Notes: generated from the letters alone by a model not told the origin. A stretch of DNA of 64,000 bases from Veillonella sp. R32 (GCF_010093125.1 NZ_NMZQ01000004.1:1-64000); one strand, 5' to 3'. Shown: positions 53,852 to 63,077, numbered from the stretch's first letter. Numbers and translations are program-made.

Positions 53852-54778
53852 ATGGCACGTAAAACTTGGCGCTCTGATGATGTAAATTTTTTATTAATGC
53901 CGGAAGAAGTGGCTGCTGGTATTACAACGGTAGGCGAATGGTTAGATGCAAAACATATGTCGCGGTCTGTGATGAAGCAGTTGTTTCAGGAAAAATTAGT
54001 CTTGTTAAATGGTAAAAAAACAAATCCAAAGGCGGCAGTGGCTTTGAGTGACGAACTTCGGTTACAGATGCCAAAAGAAAAACTAGACTATGAGCCTATA
54101 GAAGTGGCGTTGACTATTTTATATGAAGATGAGGATTTACTTATTTTAGATAAGCCCGTAGGCATTACGGTGAACTCTAAAGGGCAAGTATCTTTGGCTA
54201 ATGGGGTGGCACAGTATTTTAAAGCTAATGGTATTAAGCGTAAAGTACGCTTTTTAAATCGTTTGGATCGCGATACCTCAGGTTGTATTATTGTAGCGAA
54301 GAGTGGTTTAGCGCAGAGCTTTTATCAGAAGCAGATTGAAGAGCAACGCTTTGAAAAATGGTATACGACAACCGTGCAAGGCCGTTTAGAAGGGGTCAAT
54401 ATCGTGGAACTTCCTATGGGACGGAGTGAAGACGGTATTCATTATGAAGTGCGTGAGGATGGTAAAATGACACGGACCGCTTATAATGCTTTGGGGCTCT
54501 ATATAGATGAGGGGGCAACATTAAGACGAGTGAATAGTGAAGAATTAGCCCAATTATCAGCGGTTGATGCTGATAAGTTAGTGACTAAAGTGGATGTGCG
54601 GTTGTATACGGGTAAAACCCATCAAATTCGCGTTGCCATGGCTCATTTGGGGCATCCTTTAGTAGGTGATGCGCTGTATGGCTGTGAACGACCAGGACGA
54701 ACGTATCAGTTGCGGGCAAAACGAGTCGTCTTTACTTCTTTGCGGACGGGTCAAATGGTGACCGTAGAAGCTGATTAA
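53852..54778 (+). CDS. RluA-family 23S rRNA-type pseudouridine synthase
   Basis: 308 aa, GGAGG upstream. N-terminal S4-like region (about residues 25-75: VGEWLDAKHMSRSVMKQLFQEKLVLLNGK), then the catalytic motif NRLDRDTSG (136-144, catalytic Asp141) and YTGKTHQIRVAMAHLGHPLVGDALYG. Converts uridine to pseudouridine in RNA, target site unknown (RluD-like). Followed by the 3'-UTR cassette at 54808. Confidence 0.92.
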   Translation: MARKTWRSDDVNFLLMPEEVAAGITTVGEWLDAKHMSRSVMKQLFQEKLVLLNGKKTNPKAAVALSDELRLQMPKEKLDYEPIEVALTILYEDEDLLILDKPVGITVNSKGQVSLANGVAQYFKANGIKRKVRFLNRLDRDTSGCIIVAKSGLAQSFYQKQIEEQRFEKWYTTTVQGRLEGVNIVELPMGRSEDGIHYEVREDGKMTRTAYNALGLYIDEGATLRRVNSEELAQLSAVDADKLVTKVDVRLYTGKTHQIRVAMAHLGHPLVGDALYGCERPGRTYQLRAKRVVFTSLRTGQMVTVEAD

Positions 54779-54807
54779 AAGCATAAGAAATATATGTCAA
54801 GATGGGG

Positions 54808-54875
54808 TTATAGGACAAAATGTGTTGCTCAAAAGGTCGATGAAACTAGTATTTAATTGGTTTCATCGGCCTTTT
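54808..54875 (+). terminator. 3'-UTR element plus terminator, copy 1
   Basis: A 23-nt element (54808-54830, core TATAGGACAAAAT then TTGCTC) directly precedes the hairpin AAAAGGTCGATGAAAC / GTTTCATCGGCCTTTT. Both element and hairpin are homologous to 63844-63906 on the other strand. Confidence 0.8.
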
Positions 54876-55058
54876 AATTTTATGTAAGGACCTAGTTTTG
54901 ATATAGGGGCTGACATAGCAAAAAGTCGTAAAAAATACAAGTTTGTTCCATTGATAGCATAAACTTGTAAAAATAAAAAGGTTTTGCTATGATGGGCGTA
55001 AAATTTGGATTATTAAAATATATAAAGAGAGTGTATTAAATAAGGGAGTGAAGCAATA

Positions 55059-55595
55059 GTGGATATTATGGCTATAGTGTATATAATTCTTCCCGCTTTA
55101 GTTGGAAGTGTATGTGCAATAGGTGTTAATTGGGTAAGAGATTTCTATAGTGTTAGTAAAAAGATTGAAGAAAATAGAAAAGTGGCAGTTTTTAATATGA
55201 TAAATAGAGTAAGGGAGTTTAGATTTTTAACAAAAATATTATATATGGATCATAATGATGCTATATCATCAGCTCAACGAGGTGAAGATGGTAGATTTTT
55301 TTGTTTTAATGGAAGGTTTTTAAGAGCGGAAGATATTATTTTATTGAATACTGAAATTCAACGAATTGAATTGATTAATCAAGAAATTATATTTAAATAT
55401 TTGGCATTAGCAAGAAAAGCAATATATTTAAAGAGTGGTATAAAAAGTATGTATAATGTATTGGATGAAGATATAGCGTTTAAAGAGATAAAGAAAGAGT
55501 TATTAAAGGTATTGGAAGATGCACTAGAAGTAGAGAAGTGTATACAAAAAGAATATAAGATAAAACTTATTGATGAAGTTTGGGAAAATCATTAA
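55059..55595 (+). CDS. Hypothetical membrane-anchored protein
   Basis: 178 aa, GTG start with GGGAGTGA upstream (an ATG three codons later is also possible). One N-terminal transmembrane helix (IMAIVYIILPALVGSVCAIGVNW), then about 150 residues that are largely helical and charged, likely cytoplasmic. No family recognised. Very AT-rich and enclosed by terminators, so probably an independently acquired gene. Confidence 0.6.
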   Translation: MDIMAIVYIILPALVGSVCAIGVNWVRDFYSVSKKIEENRKVAVFNMINRVREFRFLTKILYMDHNDAISSAQRGEDGRFFCFNGRFLRAEDIILLNTEIQRIELINQEIIFKYLALARKAIYLKSGIKSMYNVLDEDIAFKEIKKELLKVLEDALEVEKCIQKEYKIKLIDEVWENH

Positions 55596-55597
55596 AC

Positions 55598-55648
55598 AAA
55601 AAGGATGTAGGTCTTATTGTAATTAAAGAGACCTGCATCCTTTTTAGT
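55598..55648. terminator. Terminator between the hypothetical gene and the transporter gene
   Basis: AAAAAGGATGTAGGTCT pairs with AGACCTGCATCCTTTTT; suits the plus-strand gene and the convergent transporter gene. Confidence 0.85.
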
Positions 55649-55694
55649 TAGTTGAAAAATGTAGTTGAAAGAGTATTACAAATTTTTAATACCA

Positions 55695-56957
55695 TTAAAC
55701 AATAAAAGATAATATAAAACTTACCCCAATACCTACTAATAGAGCAGGACGTTCCCACTTATTAGCTAGTTTTTGGTTAGTTCCAGGAATTACACCAGCA
55801 ACAACTGGTAAAGCGGTTAGAGCACCACCAGTAAGGAATAATTGCATAATAGCAGCACCCATGATCGCGGCAAAACTTATGGACATTGGATCTAAATTCA
55901 TGCCTATTAAAATTTGAACGAATGGGAGAATAATAGCTGCTGAAGCTGCATTGGATTGTGTGATTAGCCCTGCGACTGTAGAAATAATAAAGAGTATTTG
56001 AATAGGAGCGATAGCTAAGAAAGGTTTTAAGTATTCTGATAAGACACTTACTAATCCAATTTTATTAATTACTACAGACATAAACATCAAACTAATGATA
56101 GCTACTATAGGAATTGCAATTTGAGCAACGCCTGATATCATAGCTTTTTCTCCATCTGCTAAAGAGTATTTAGCCATGATAATAACAAGAATACTACATA
56201 CAAAACCAACAATAAATACAGGTACACCCATAAAGAAAGCAATACATAAGGCTAAAAATGGTAAAACTGCTTTTGTAAAACTTGGAGCATCATCTGGTAA
56301 TATAAAATCTTTATTTGAATTTGCATTTTCTATATCAGGAATATGATGTCCTTCTGTTTTCATTTCTTTTTTAGCACGCCAATAAGCAAAAATATAAATG
56401 CCTATACTACCTACAAGCCCCCAAACATTAATTAGGCCGAAAGAGATTCCTGTTAACCCTAGTATTGCTAGCATTGTAGGATGTGTAAAACCACAAGAGT
56501 TTGCTACTGTATTAGCCATAGAAATAATGGCTGCTGTTTTATTAGGATGTAAACCGAGTCTGGTAGCAGCAGGTCCTGCTATAGTAGCAGTGATTACAGG
56601 TTGAGTAAATGCGGTTAAAGCGCCAAGTAAAGCCGCCGCTAAGCCCGCAGCTGTTGCGATTCCTGGGGCACCACCTTTTTGTTTACCGACTTCCATAATT
56701 TTATAAATAATAACATTTAGAAAACCACTTTTTTGCATAATGCCAATGAATAATAGAACTCCTAGCATATCGATTAGGACCGGGTTCATTGCAGCAATAA
56801 GTAATTTGCCTACGGAATTAGGATCTTTACCAATAAGAGGAAAACCAGCGGCAATAGCGGCTAAAGTACTACCGATAGTCGCTGTAATATAGAGTGGCGC
56901 ACGACCGAGTATCATAACTAATAAGGTAAGAAGCATAATTATTTGGGCGGCTATCAT
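55695..56957 (-). CDS. Ion-transporter-superfamily carboxylate transporter
   Basis: 420 aa, AAGGAGG upstream. About eleven hydrophobic segments, with repeated features MNPVLIDMLGVLLFIGIMQKSG, GALTAFTQPVITATIAGPAATRLGL and ITQSNAASAAIILPFVQILIG, as in GntP/CitMHS-like transporters of the IT superfamily. Probably imports an organic acid or its amide. Last gene of an operon with the DUF2848 and nitrilase genes. Confidence 0.75.
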   Translation of the reverse strand: MIAAQIIMLLTLLVMILGRAPLYITATIGSTLAAIAAGFPLIGKDPNSVGKLLIAAMNPVLIDMLGVLLFIGIMQKSGFLNVIIYKIMEVGKQKGGAPGIATAAGLAAALLGALTAFTQPVITATIAGPAATRLGLHPNKTAAIISMANTVANSCGFTHPTMLAILGLTGISFGLINVWGLVGSIGIYIFAYWRAKKEMKTEGHHIPDIENANSNKDFILPDDAPSFTKAVLPFLALCIAFFMGVPVFIVGFVCSILVIIMAKYSLADGEKAMISGVAQIAIPIVAIISLMFMSVVINKIGLVSVLSEYLKPFLAIAPIQILFIISTVAGLITQSNAASAAIILPFVQILIGMNLDPMSISFAAIMGAAIMQLFLTGGALTALPVVAGVIPGTNQKLANKWERPALLVGIGVSFILSFIV

Positions 56958-56999
56958 GGGGAACCTCCTTTATAAAATTTTATAGTGAATTACTATTAA

Positions 57000-57671
57000 T
57001 TAGTGTTCGTTGATGATTTGAATTTTATAATTTAGGTTAATAGTACGATTTAGTTTTTCATCAATTAATTGGCAAGAGAAAGCTTCTCCATATTGGAAGC
57101 CGTTCTTTAGAGGTACTGTACCAGTAAAAATTAGGCTATTTTCAATATCTATTTCTTTTTTTAGAGTGTTGATTATTGTATCTAAAGATAGTAGATCTGA
57201 AGTTAAGCCTTGTTGATAATCTATAGTTTGGCCATTTAAAATCTGTGTTGATTTTAGCTTAATGTTATCAAAATGATTTTTTATCTCTTCATAAGGCCAG
57301 AACGTTGTCGCAAAGGGTTTTAAGCAAAGTTGCTTTGATTTATGGATACTTACTGCTTCTAATTCGCGATCGGTATGGTCGCTACCTACGCCTATATAAT
57401 AATTACCCTCATGAACTAGAATAAGGTATTCTACTTCACCGCTTGTTTTATTACCAATCACTTCAATATTGTCTGAAGTGGTTAATAATTCTTTTGAACA
57501 TTGATAAAGAACAGGGACTGATTTTGGACATTTTATTCCTTCTTCTTCTAATTCACGGATATGTTCCATAGTTTTATCTATATCTTTACCTGCAAATCCA
57601 ACAACTAATAAATGATTTAATTGTAGATCAAGAGATTTAGTGCTATTTAAAGTTTCGATAGTAATATTCAT
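57000..57671 (-). CDS. DUF2848 family protein
   Basis: 223 aa, AAGGAG upstream. LLVVGFAGKDIDKTMEHIRELEEEGIKCPKSVPVLYQCSKELLTTSDNIEVIG is characteristic of DUF2848, which is distantly related to the fumarylacetoacetate hydrolase fold; later YYIGVGSDHTDRELE and SLIFTGTVPLKNGFQYGEAFSCQL fit. A hydrolase of a carboxylate intermediate is likely by fold, but no reaction is known to me. Sits between the nitrilase-like and transporter genes. Confidence 0.7.
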   Translation of the reverse strand: MNITIETLNSTKSLDLQLNHLLVVGFAGKDIDKTMEHIRELEEEGIKCPKSVPVLYQCSKELLTTSDNIEVIGNKTSGEVEYLILVHEGNYYIGVGSDHTDRELEAVSIHKSKQLCLKPFATTFWPYEEIKNHFDNIKLKSTQILNGQTIDYQQGLTSDLLSLDTIINTLKKEIDIENSLIFTGTVPLKNGFQYGEAFSCQLIDEKLNRTINLNYKIQIINEH

Positions 57672-57736
57672 GGAGAAACTCCTTTTCTTTAATTTAAGGT
57701 TATAAGGTTAATTAACTTAAAAAAATAATTTATAGT

Positions 57737-58528
57737 TTATAGTTTATATAAATCAGGTTTTCTATCTCTGAAGACATTAATTGATTCTCTAATATCTTTG
57801 ATAATACTTACATCAATATTGCCATAACCAATACTTTCGGTTTCATTGAGATGGCATAGTTCGTCACCCCAAGGATTAATAAGTAAAGAATTACCGCCAT
57901 AAATGGTATTTTCTGTTTTGCTACAAGCATTAACTGCGCATACATACATTTGATTTTCAATTGCACGTGTAGTGACTAGGTTAATCCAATGTTTTTTTCT
58001 GATTAAAGGCCAATGAGCTGGGACAAACAATAGATCGAGACCTTGTAAAGCGAGAGAACGTACTAATTCACAAAAGCGAATGTCATAGCAAATGATAATG
58101 CCGCATTTTAGCCCCTCTAAATTGAATGTAACTAAGTTTTTACCACCTGTATAATAGTTATGTTCTCCAGAAGGAGTAAAACTATGAATTTTGTCATATT
58201 CAGCAATAAGGTTGCCATTTTTATTAAAAATATAGGCGGTGTTATAAATATTATCATTTTTTAAAGTAGTTACGGATCCCGCCACAATGCTTACTTTATT
58301 TTCTTTTGCATAGGAAGAAAATAAAGTTTTTGTTTGTTCTCCATTTTTATCGGCTAATGATTTTAAATTAGCAGTAGGAAAAAATCCGGTATTAAATGTT
58401 TCGGGAAGGACTAAAATGTCAGGATTCTCTTTCATGGCTTTATTTAGCAAATCTAAAGCATGAGAAAAGTTTTTAGTTGGTTCAGCAAAAGCTGAATCCA
58501 TCTGTATTAATGCAATTTTTGGGTTCAT
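57737..58528 (-). CDS. Nitrilase-superfamily (carbon-nitrogen) hydrolase
   Basis: 263 aa from the ATG at 58528 (AAGGAGT upstream). Catalytic triad visible: Glu43 in VLPETFNTGF, Lys113 in YDKIHSF and Cys147 in ICYDIRF. The pattern resembles omega-amidase/N-carbamoylase-type hydrolases. It should cleave a C-N bond of a small amide. First gene of the minus-strand operon and divergent from the GntR gene. Confidence 0.85.
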   Translation of the reverse strand: MNPKIALIQMDSAFAEPTKNFSHALDLLNKAMKENPDILVLPETFNTGFFPTANLKSLADKNGEQTKTLFSSYAKENKVSIVAGSVTTLKNDNIYNTAYIFNKNGNLIAEYDKIHSFTPSGEHNYYTGGKNLVTFNLEGLKCGIIICYDIRFCELVRSLALQGLDLLFVPAHWPLIRKKHWINLVTTRAIENQMYVCAVNACSKTENTIYGGNSLLINPWGDELCHLNETESIGYGNIDVSIIKDIRESINVFRDRKPDLYKL

Positions 58529-58546
58529 AATTGACTCCTTTTTACA

Positions 58547-58580
58547 ATTGATATACCATTTGGTTAAATTGTATACCAAT
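58547..58580. promoter_or_regulatory. Candidate GntR operator, two TATACCA sites
   Basis: ATTGATATACCA (58547-58558) and ATTGTATACCAAT (58568-58580) share TATACCA 20 bp apart, about two helical turns. The second contains a GTATAC palindrome. They lie 20-50 bases upstream of the amidohydrolase start. Confidence 0.5.
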
Positions 58581-58691
58581 AATGAAAAATAGTCAATAAT
58601 ATTAGAAGTAAATGTAATAATTTATATAAGATGAAGAAATATAAAAGAAGTAGTGATATAATATAAATAAAATATAAAAGTAGGTGAATAT

Positions 58692-59366
58692 ATGAATTTA
58701 GACGACCGAAAATCATTGCAGCAACGTGTATATGTACATTTAAAAGAAGCTATTAATGAACAGATTTATAAGCCTGGAGATATTTTAAATGAGAGAAAAA
58801 TATCTGCGGAATTAAATGTAAGTCGTACTCCTGTTAGAGAGGCATTTAAAGCATTAGAAGCGGAAGATATTGTTGAATATATACCATATCGTGGTGTTAT
58901 GGTAAAATCATTGTCTTCTGAGGATTTAAAATATATTTTTCAAATAAGAGAAGCACTAGAAGTATTAGTTATAAAGCTAGCTATTGATAAGATTAATAAT
59001 GAAACTCTTAGACGCTTACAACAATGTGTAATTAAACAAGAAGATTTGAAGGCAGGAAATGAAAAAAGAATTCAAGAATTTATTAAATTAGATATGGAGT
59101 TTCATAATATTCTTGCTGATACATCAGGAAATCCTTTTTTGAAACAATTAATTTTAGATATTAGGGACAAAGTGGCTAGATTAGGTGTGACAGCTTTATA
59201 TAGTGGGCCACAAAGATTTGAAGAAACAATTGAAGAACACCGTAATATAGTTAGTACCTTAAAGGCAGATGATTCAAAATTAGCTTTAGCTGCGATGGAA
59301 CAACATATTCAAAATACATATGAAAACGCAATGAGGTATATTGAGTCTTTAAATGAAAATAAATGA
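58692..59366 (+). CDS. GntR-family (FadR/FCD subfamily) transcriptional regulator
   Basis: 224 aa. N-terminal winged helix: LQQRVYVHLKEAINEQIYKPGDILNERKISAELNVSRTPVREAFKALEAEDIVEYIPYRGVMV. The C-terminal FCD helical domain has FIKLDMEFHNILADTSGNPFLKQL and the histidines EEHRNIV and EQHIQN typical of metal-binding FCD sites. It probably represses the divergent operon until its organic-acid substrate is present. Confidence 0.9.
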   Translation: MNLDDRKSLQQRVYVHLKEAINEQIYKPGDILNERKISAELNVSRTPVREAFKALEAEDIVEYIPYRGVMVKSLSSEDLKYIFQIREALEVLVIKLAIDKINNETLRRLQQCVIKQEDLKAGNEKRIQEFIKLDMEFHNILADTSGNPFLKQLILDIRDKVARLGVTALYSGPQRFEETIEEHRNIVSTLKADDSKLALAAMEQHIQNTYENAMRYIESLNENK

Positions 59367-59412
59367 AAAACACCCAATAATTAGGTTCTGGCCTAATTAT
59401 TGGGTGTTTTTT
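59366..59412 (+). terminator. Terminator after the GntR gene
   Basis: AAAACACCCAATAATTAG pairs with CTAATTATTGGGTGTTTT, a perfect 18-bp stem immediately after the stop. Confidence 0.9.
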
Positions 59413-59543
59413 CATCATAGGTGTGGAAACAGATATTACTATCTATACAACAAAATTAGAAGACTTATAGTCAAAATAATATTTTTATAATATAATTAAC
59501 AAAGTATTTAATTATATGTTTTTAGGTTGAAGGAGGTTTTACA

Positions 59544-60869
59544 ATGAGTGAAGCGTTACAAGCCACGAAAAGTCGTTTTCTACGCTTGCAGATGCATTCA
59601 TTAATTGGGATATGGATTGGCTATGCTATGTACTATGTAGTGCGTAGTAACTTTAATTTAGCTTTACCATATTTGTCGGGAGAGATGGGATTAACTAAGA
59701 CACAGCTAGGCTTATTGACAAGTTGTATGTTAATTACTTATGGACTTAGTAAAGGTTTTATGAGCGTATTAGCAGATAAAGCAAATCCTAAGTATTTTAT
59801 GGCTACAGGCCTAGCACTTTGTGTTATTATTAACATTATTATGGGGTTCACTACACATTACAGTCTGTTTATTGCACTTATTATTTTATTAGGATTGTTT
59901 CAAGGCATGGGTGTAGGACCTTCTATTATTACTGTAGGCTATTGGTTCCCTCGTTCCCAACGTGGTCGTGCTAGTACAATTTGGAATATGTCACATAATC
60001 TAGGTGGTGGTATTGTAGCGCCTATCGTTGGGGCTGCGGTTGGCTACTTAGGGGCTGAACATTGGCGTATGGGGACTTTTGCGGTACCTGCCTTGTTGGC
60101 CGCTATAGGGGTATTGTTAATTTTATATTTTGTTCGTAAACGTCCGGTCGAAGAAGGTTTACCAACCGTGGAAGAAATGTATCATGAAGAAGCAGCTGGT
60201 CAGAAATCGGCTAAAATGGATAGTGAACGGCCAGAAAATATGAACGCCTTTCATGTATTTTTCCATTACGTTTTTAAAAATCCTAATTCTTGGTATTTAG
60301 TACTTATTGATGTTTTTGTATATATGGTACGCTTTGGTATGTTAACCTGGATTCCATTATACTTGTTAAAAGTAAAAGGTTTCAGCAAAGCGGAAATGAG
60401 CGTGGCCTATATGTTGTTCGAATGGGCAGCTATTCCATCGACAATTATTGCAGGCTATTTAGTTGATAAATACTTCAAAGGTCGCATTATGCAGTTACCT
60501 ATTTATTGCTTAATTGTTATCTTTGCTTGTGTTATCGGCTATATGAATTCGGAGTCTATTTTATGGGCGACTATTTTTGCTTGTATTACGGGTTGTTTAA
60601 TTTACATTCCGCAATCTATGATTCCAGTACAGGCGATGGAAGTTATTCCGACGTTTGCATTAGGATCGGCCGTAGGTTTACGAGGTCTTATGAGTTATTT
60701 AGTAGGTAGCTCTTTGGGAACGACTCTATTTGGCTTTGTTGTGGATCATTATGGCTGGGATATGGGCTTTTATACCTTGCTAGTTGGGGTAGTTCTTTGT
60801 ATGTTTGCTTGTTACTTATCTAATCGTGGTGTTCAAAAGATTTATAAACAAGCAGCTGAGTTAAAATAA
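59544..60869 (+). CDS. OPA-family organophosphate:phosphate antiporter (GlpT/PgtP/UhpT-like)
   Basis: 441 aa, AAGGAGG upstream. Major facilitator with 12 segments. The family motif YYVVRSNFNLALPYLSGEMGLTKTQLGLLTSCMLITYGLSKGFMSVLADK and FQGMGVGPSIITVGYWFPRSQRGRASTIWNMSHNLGGGI match the OPA family. The two arginines (in VRSNFN and, further on, MVRFGML) are the expected phosphate-binding pair. It exchanges a phosphorylated compound such as phosphoglycerate or glycerol-3-phosphate for Pi. Exact substrate not assignable. Confidence 0.85.
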   Translation: MSEALQATKSRFLRLQMHSLIGIWIGYAMYYVVRSNFNLALPYLSGEMGLTKTQLGLLTSCMLITYGLSKGFMSVLADKANPKYFMATGLALCVIINIIMGFTTHYSLFIALIILLGLFQGMGVGPSIITVGYWFPRSQRGRASTIWNMSHNLGGGIVAPIVGAAVGYLGAEHWRMGTFAVPALLAAIGVLLILYFVRKRPVEEGLPTVEEMYHEEAAGQKSAKMDSERPENMNAFHVFFHYVFKNPNSWYLVLIDVFVYMVRFGMLTWIPLYLLKVKGFSKAEMSVAYMLFEWAAIPSTIIAGYLVDKYFKGRIMQLPIYCLIVIFACVIGYMNSESILWATIFACITGCLIYIPQSMIPVQAMEVIPTFALGSAVGLRGLMSYLVGSSLGTTLFGFVVDHYGWDMGFYTLLVGVVLCMFACYLSNRGVQKIYKQAAELK

Positions 60870-60888
60870 AATATAACAAGACAATAAT

Positions 60889-60948
60889 ATGAACCGACTC
60901 TTAAAGTTAGATTTAATAATTTTAAGAGTCGGTTCATAATTTTTTTTA
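60889..60948 (+). terminator. Terminator after the OPA transporter gene
   Basis: ATGAACCGACTCTTAAA (60889-60905) pairs perfectly with TTTAAGAGTCGGTTCAT (60921-60937), followed by a T8 run. Confidence 0.9.
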
Positions 60949-61072
60949 GAAGCGTGTTTTTATAAGAGCATTTTTATATCATTACATTTAACCATATGGG
61001 TGGCCCCATGCTTAGCTATCTTGGTTGCATTTAATAATTCATTTAAAAAGTGAAAATTGTAGAACGATTGAA

Positions 61073-61702
61073 TTAATAATCATTTCTATCTTCATGACTA
61101 TAACCTAAATCTTCATATGTAAATTTAAATTCTTTTTCATGCCAAGTTAGTGCATATTTATATTGCATTTTATGATTATTTTTTACGTGCTCAAGAATTA
61201 AGACATTAGGGTTATTAGGTGTAATTGCAAAATAGCTAGAGCTAGGGGCAGAATCTTGACTAAATGGATTATAATAATTTTTAGTATCTATAAGTGTCAA
61301 AAGAGAGGTTGAAGGTGACTCAGGATATGATGTATATAAATAAGTATAGTTTGGTGTATTAGGTTCAAAGTTGATTATTGTGACAGCATAGAAATTTCGT
61401 TTAGATTGATCATCATGGAAAGCAGAAATAAGGGCTTGGCCACTTTTGAAATTTTCAAGGGGGATAATTTGTGCAATTTTTTTATTAACATATAAAGAAA
61501 ATGTATATTCTGTAAGTTCAGCTGTAATTTTACCATCACTGGTTTTTATCGTATTTGGCTCTGGTTTCATAAATTTATAGACTGGATAGCGGAGTGAATA
61601 GTTACCTTGATAGGTAATTTGAGCGAAACTTAAAGAGGTAAAACTTAGGAAACAGATAAAAACTAATAAAGGAATCCATTTGAACTTGCCGAAGTTTTTC
61701 AT
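61073..61702 (-). CDS. Secreted protein of unknown family (paralogue of 11502-12116)
   Basis: 209 aa, GGAGG upstream. Signal peptide with hydrophobic core WIPLLVFICFLSFTSLSFA. The mature part has ITYQGNYSLRYPVYKFM, DGKITAEL, SLYVNKKIAQIIPLENFKSGQALISAF, KRNFYAV and a C-terminal YALTWHEKEFKF...GYSHEDRND, paralleling the 11.5-kb protein across its length. No cysteine in the mature chain. Stands alone on the minus strand in AT-rich sequence. Function unknown. Confidence 0.7.
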   Translation of the reverse strand: MKNFGKFKWIPLLVFICFLSFTSLSFAQITYQGNYSLRYPVYKFMKPEPNTIKTSDGKITAELTEYTFSLYVNKKIAQIIPLENFKSGQALISAFHDDQSKRNFYAVTIINFEPNTPNYTYLYTSYPESPSTSLLTLIDTKNYYNPFSQDSAPSSSYFAITPNNPNVLILEHVKNNHKMQYKYALTWHEKEFKFTYEDLGYSHEDRNDY

Positions 61703-61967
61703 AATATGACCTCCAATTATTAATACAAAATTTTTTAAAATTGATAATATTATAATTTTAGTATATCATTTTAGGAGATAAAATTGTGAAATATTTATGA
61801 AAGAGTTATAAAGAAAAGCTATTTATTTGGCAGGTATTTCTTACCGAAATATATACTACTAGTAAGCCTCTTTACTAGCTTGGTATAGTTACCTTTAGTA
61901 TAATAAAAGCAAAGAACTACCTATTATAATACAATTGACTAAGAGATTCACCATGAAAGGAGTTTTT

Positions 61968-62945
61968 ATGCGTTACACTACAATTCCTACTACCGATATT
62001 AAAATTTCACCACTTACGGTGGGTTGCATGAGCTTTGGTAAAGATGTACTAGGGCAGAAGTGGAGTTTAAACCCCTCTGAAACATATGATATGGTTAAGT
62101 TAGCTCTTGATTTAGGACTTAATTTCTTTGATACAGCTAATCAATATGGTGACGGCACTAGTGAAGAATATTTAGGACAAGCGCTTAAAAAGCTAGTGAC
62201 TCGTGACCAAGTGGCGATTGCTAGTAAAGTATATTTTAATGAAGGCAAATTATCTAAAGACGCCATTGCCCGTGAAATTGACGGTTCTTTGAAGCGCTTA
62301 GGTACAGATTACCTTGATTTATATATTATTCATCGCTTTGATTATGAAACGCCTGTGGAGGAAACCATGGAAGCGCTACATAATTTAGTGAAAGCAGGCA
62401 AAGTAAGAGCTTTAGGGGCTTCCTCGATGTTCGCGTTTCAGTTTCATACTATGCAACAAGTGGCGGAACGGAATGGTTGGACACCATTTGTGGCTATGGA
62501 AAATCACTATAATTTATTGTATCGTGAAGAAGAGCGTGAAATGATTCCTCTTTGTAAACAACAAGGGGTTATGTTGATGCCTTATAGTCCTTTAGCGGGC
62601 GGGCGATTAGCGCGTACAAATTGGCAAGAAAAAACAAAGCGCAGCGAGATTGATACGATTGCAAAACGTAAATATGATAGTACTGAGGAGCAAGATTTGC
62701 CTATTGTGCAACGGGTCGCTGAATTAGCAAAAACTCACGAGGTTACTATGTCACAAATTGCCTTGGCTTGGCAATGGGCGAAAGGCATTACGGCGCCTAT
62801 CGTAGGGGCTACTAAGGCCAGTCATATTGAAGACGCTGTAAAAGCGCTTGATGTGACTTTAACAGGTGAAGAAGTAACTTATTTAGACGAATTATATGTG
62901 CCTCACAAGATGATGGGCCCTATTCCTGTGCCTGCTGATAAATAA
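61968..62945 (+). CDS. Aldo/keto reductase
   Basis: 325 aa from the ATG at 61968 (AAAGGAG upstream); the frame extends to 61935 without a ribosome site. Catalytic tetrad visible: Asp and Tyr in FDTANQYGDG, Lys in IASKVYF, His in YIIHRFDYETPVEETMEAL. NADPH site IVGATKASHIEDAVKAL near the C-terminus. Reduces small aldehydes or ketones; substrate unknown. Monocistronic, followed by a terminator. Confidence 0.92.
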   Translation: MRYTTIPTTDIKISPLTVGCMSFGKDVLGQKWSLNPSETYDMVKLALDLGLNFFDTANQYGDGTSEEYLGQALKKLVTRDQVAIASKVYFNEGKLSKDAIAREIDGSLKRLGTDYLDLYIIHRFDYETPVEETMEALHNLVKAGKVRALGASSMFAFQFHTMQQVAERNGWTPFVAMENHYNLLYREEEREMIPLCKQQGVMLMPYSPLAGGRLARTNWQEKTKRSEIDTIAKRKYDSTEEQDLPIVQRVAELAKTHEVTMSQIALAWQWAKGITAPIVGATKASHIEDAVKALDVTLTGEEVTYLDELYVPHKMMGPIPVPADK

Positions 62946-62986
62946 ATGGAATCATATTTGAGGTAAATATTTAATAAAATATAAGC

Positions 62987-63077
62987 TTATAGGGCAAAAT
63001 ATCATATAACAAAATATAATACAACATAATAAAAGCAAAAAGGTGTAATCGATGGGAGAATTCGATTACACCTTTTT
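62987..63077 (+). terminator. AT-rich 3'-UTR and terminator after the aldo/keto reductase gene
   Basis: Hairpin AAAAAGGTGTAATCGA (63037-63052) / TCGATTACACCTTTTT (63062-63077). The UTR starts with TTATAGGGCAAAATAT (62987-63002), a possible diverged third copy of the 54808 element, then imperfect CAAAATATMATA repeats. Confidence 0.8.
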
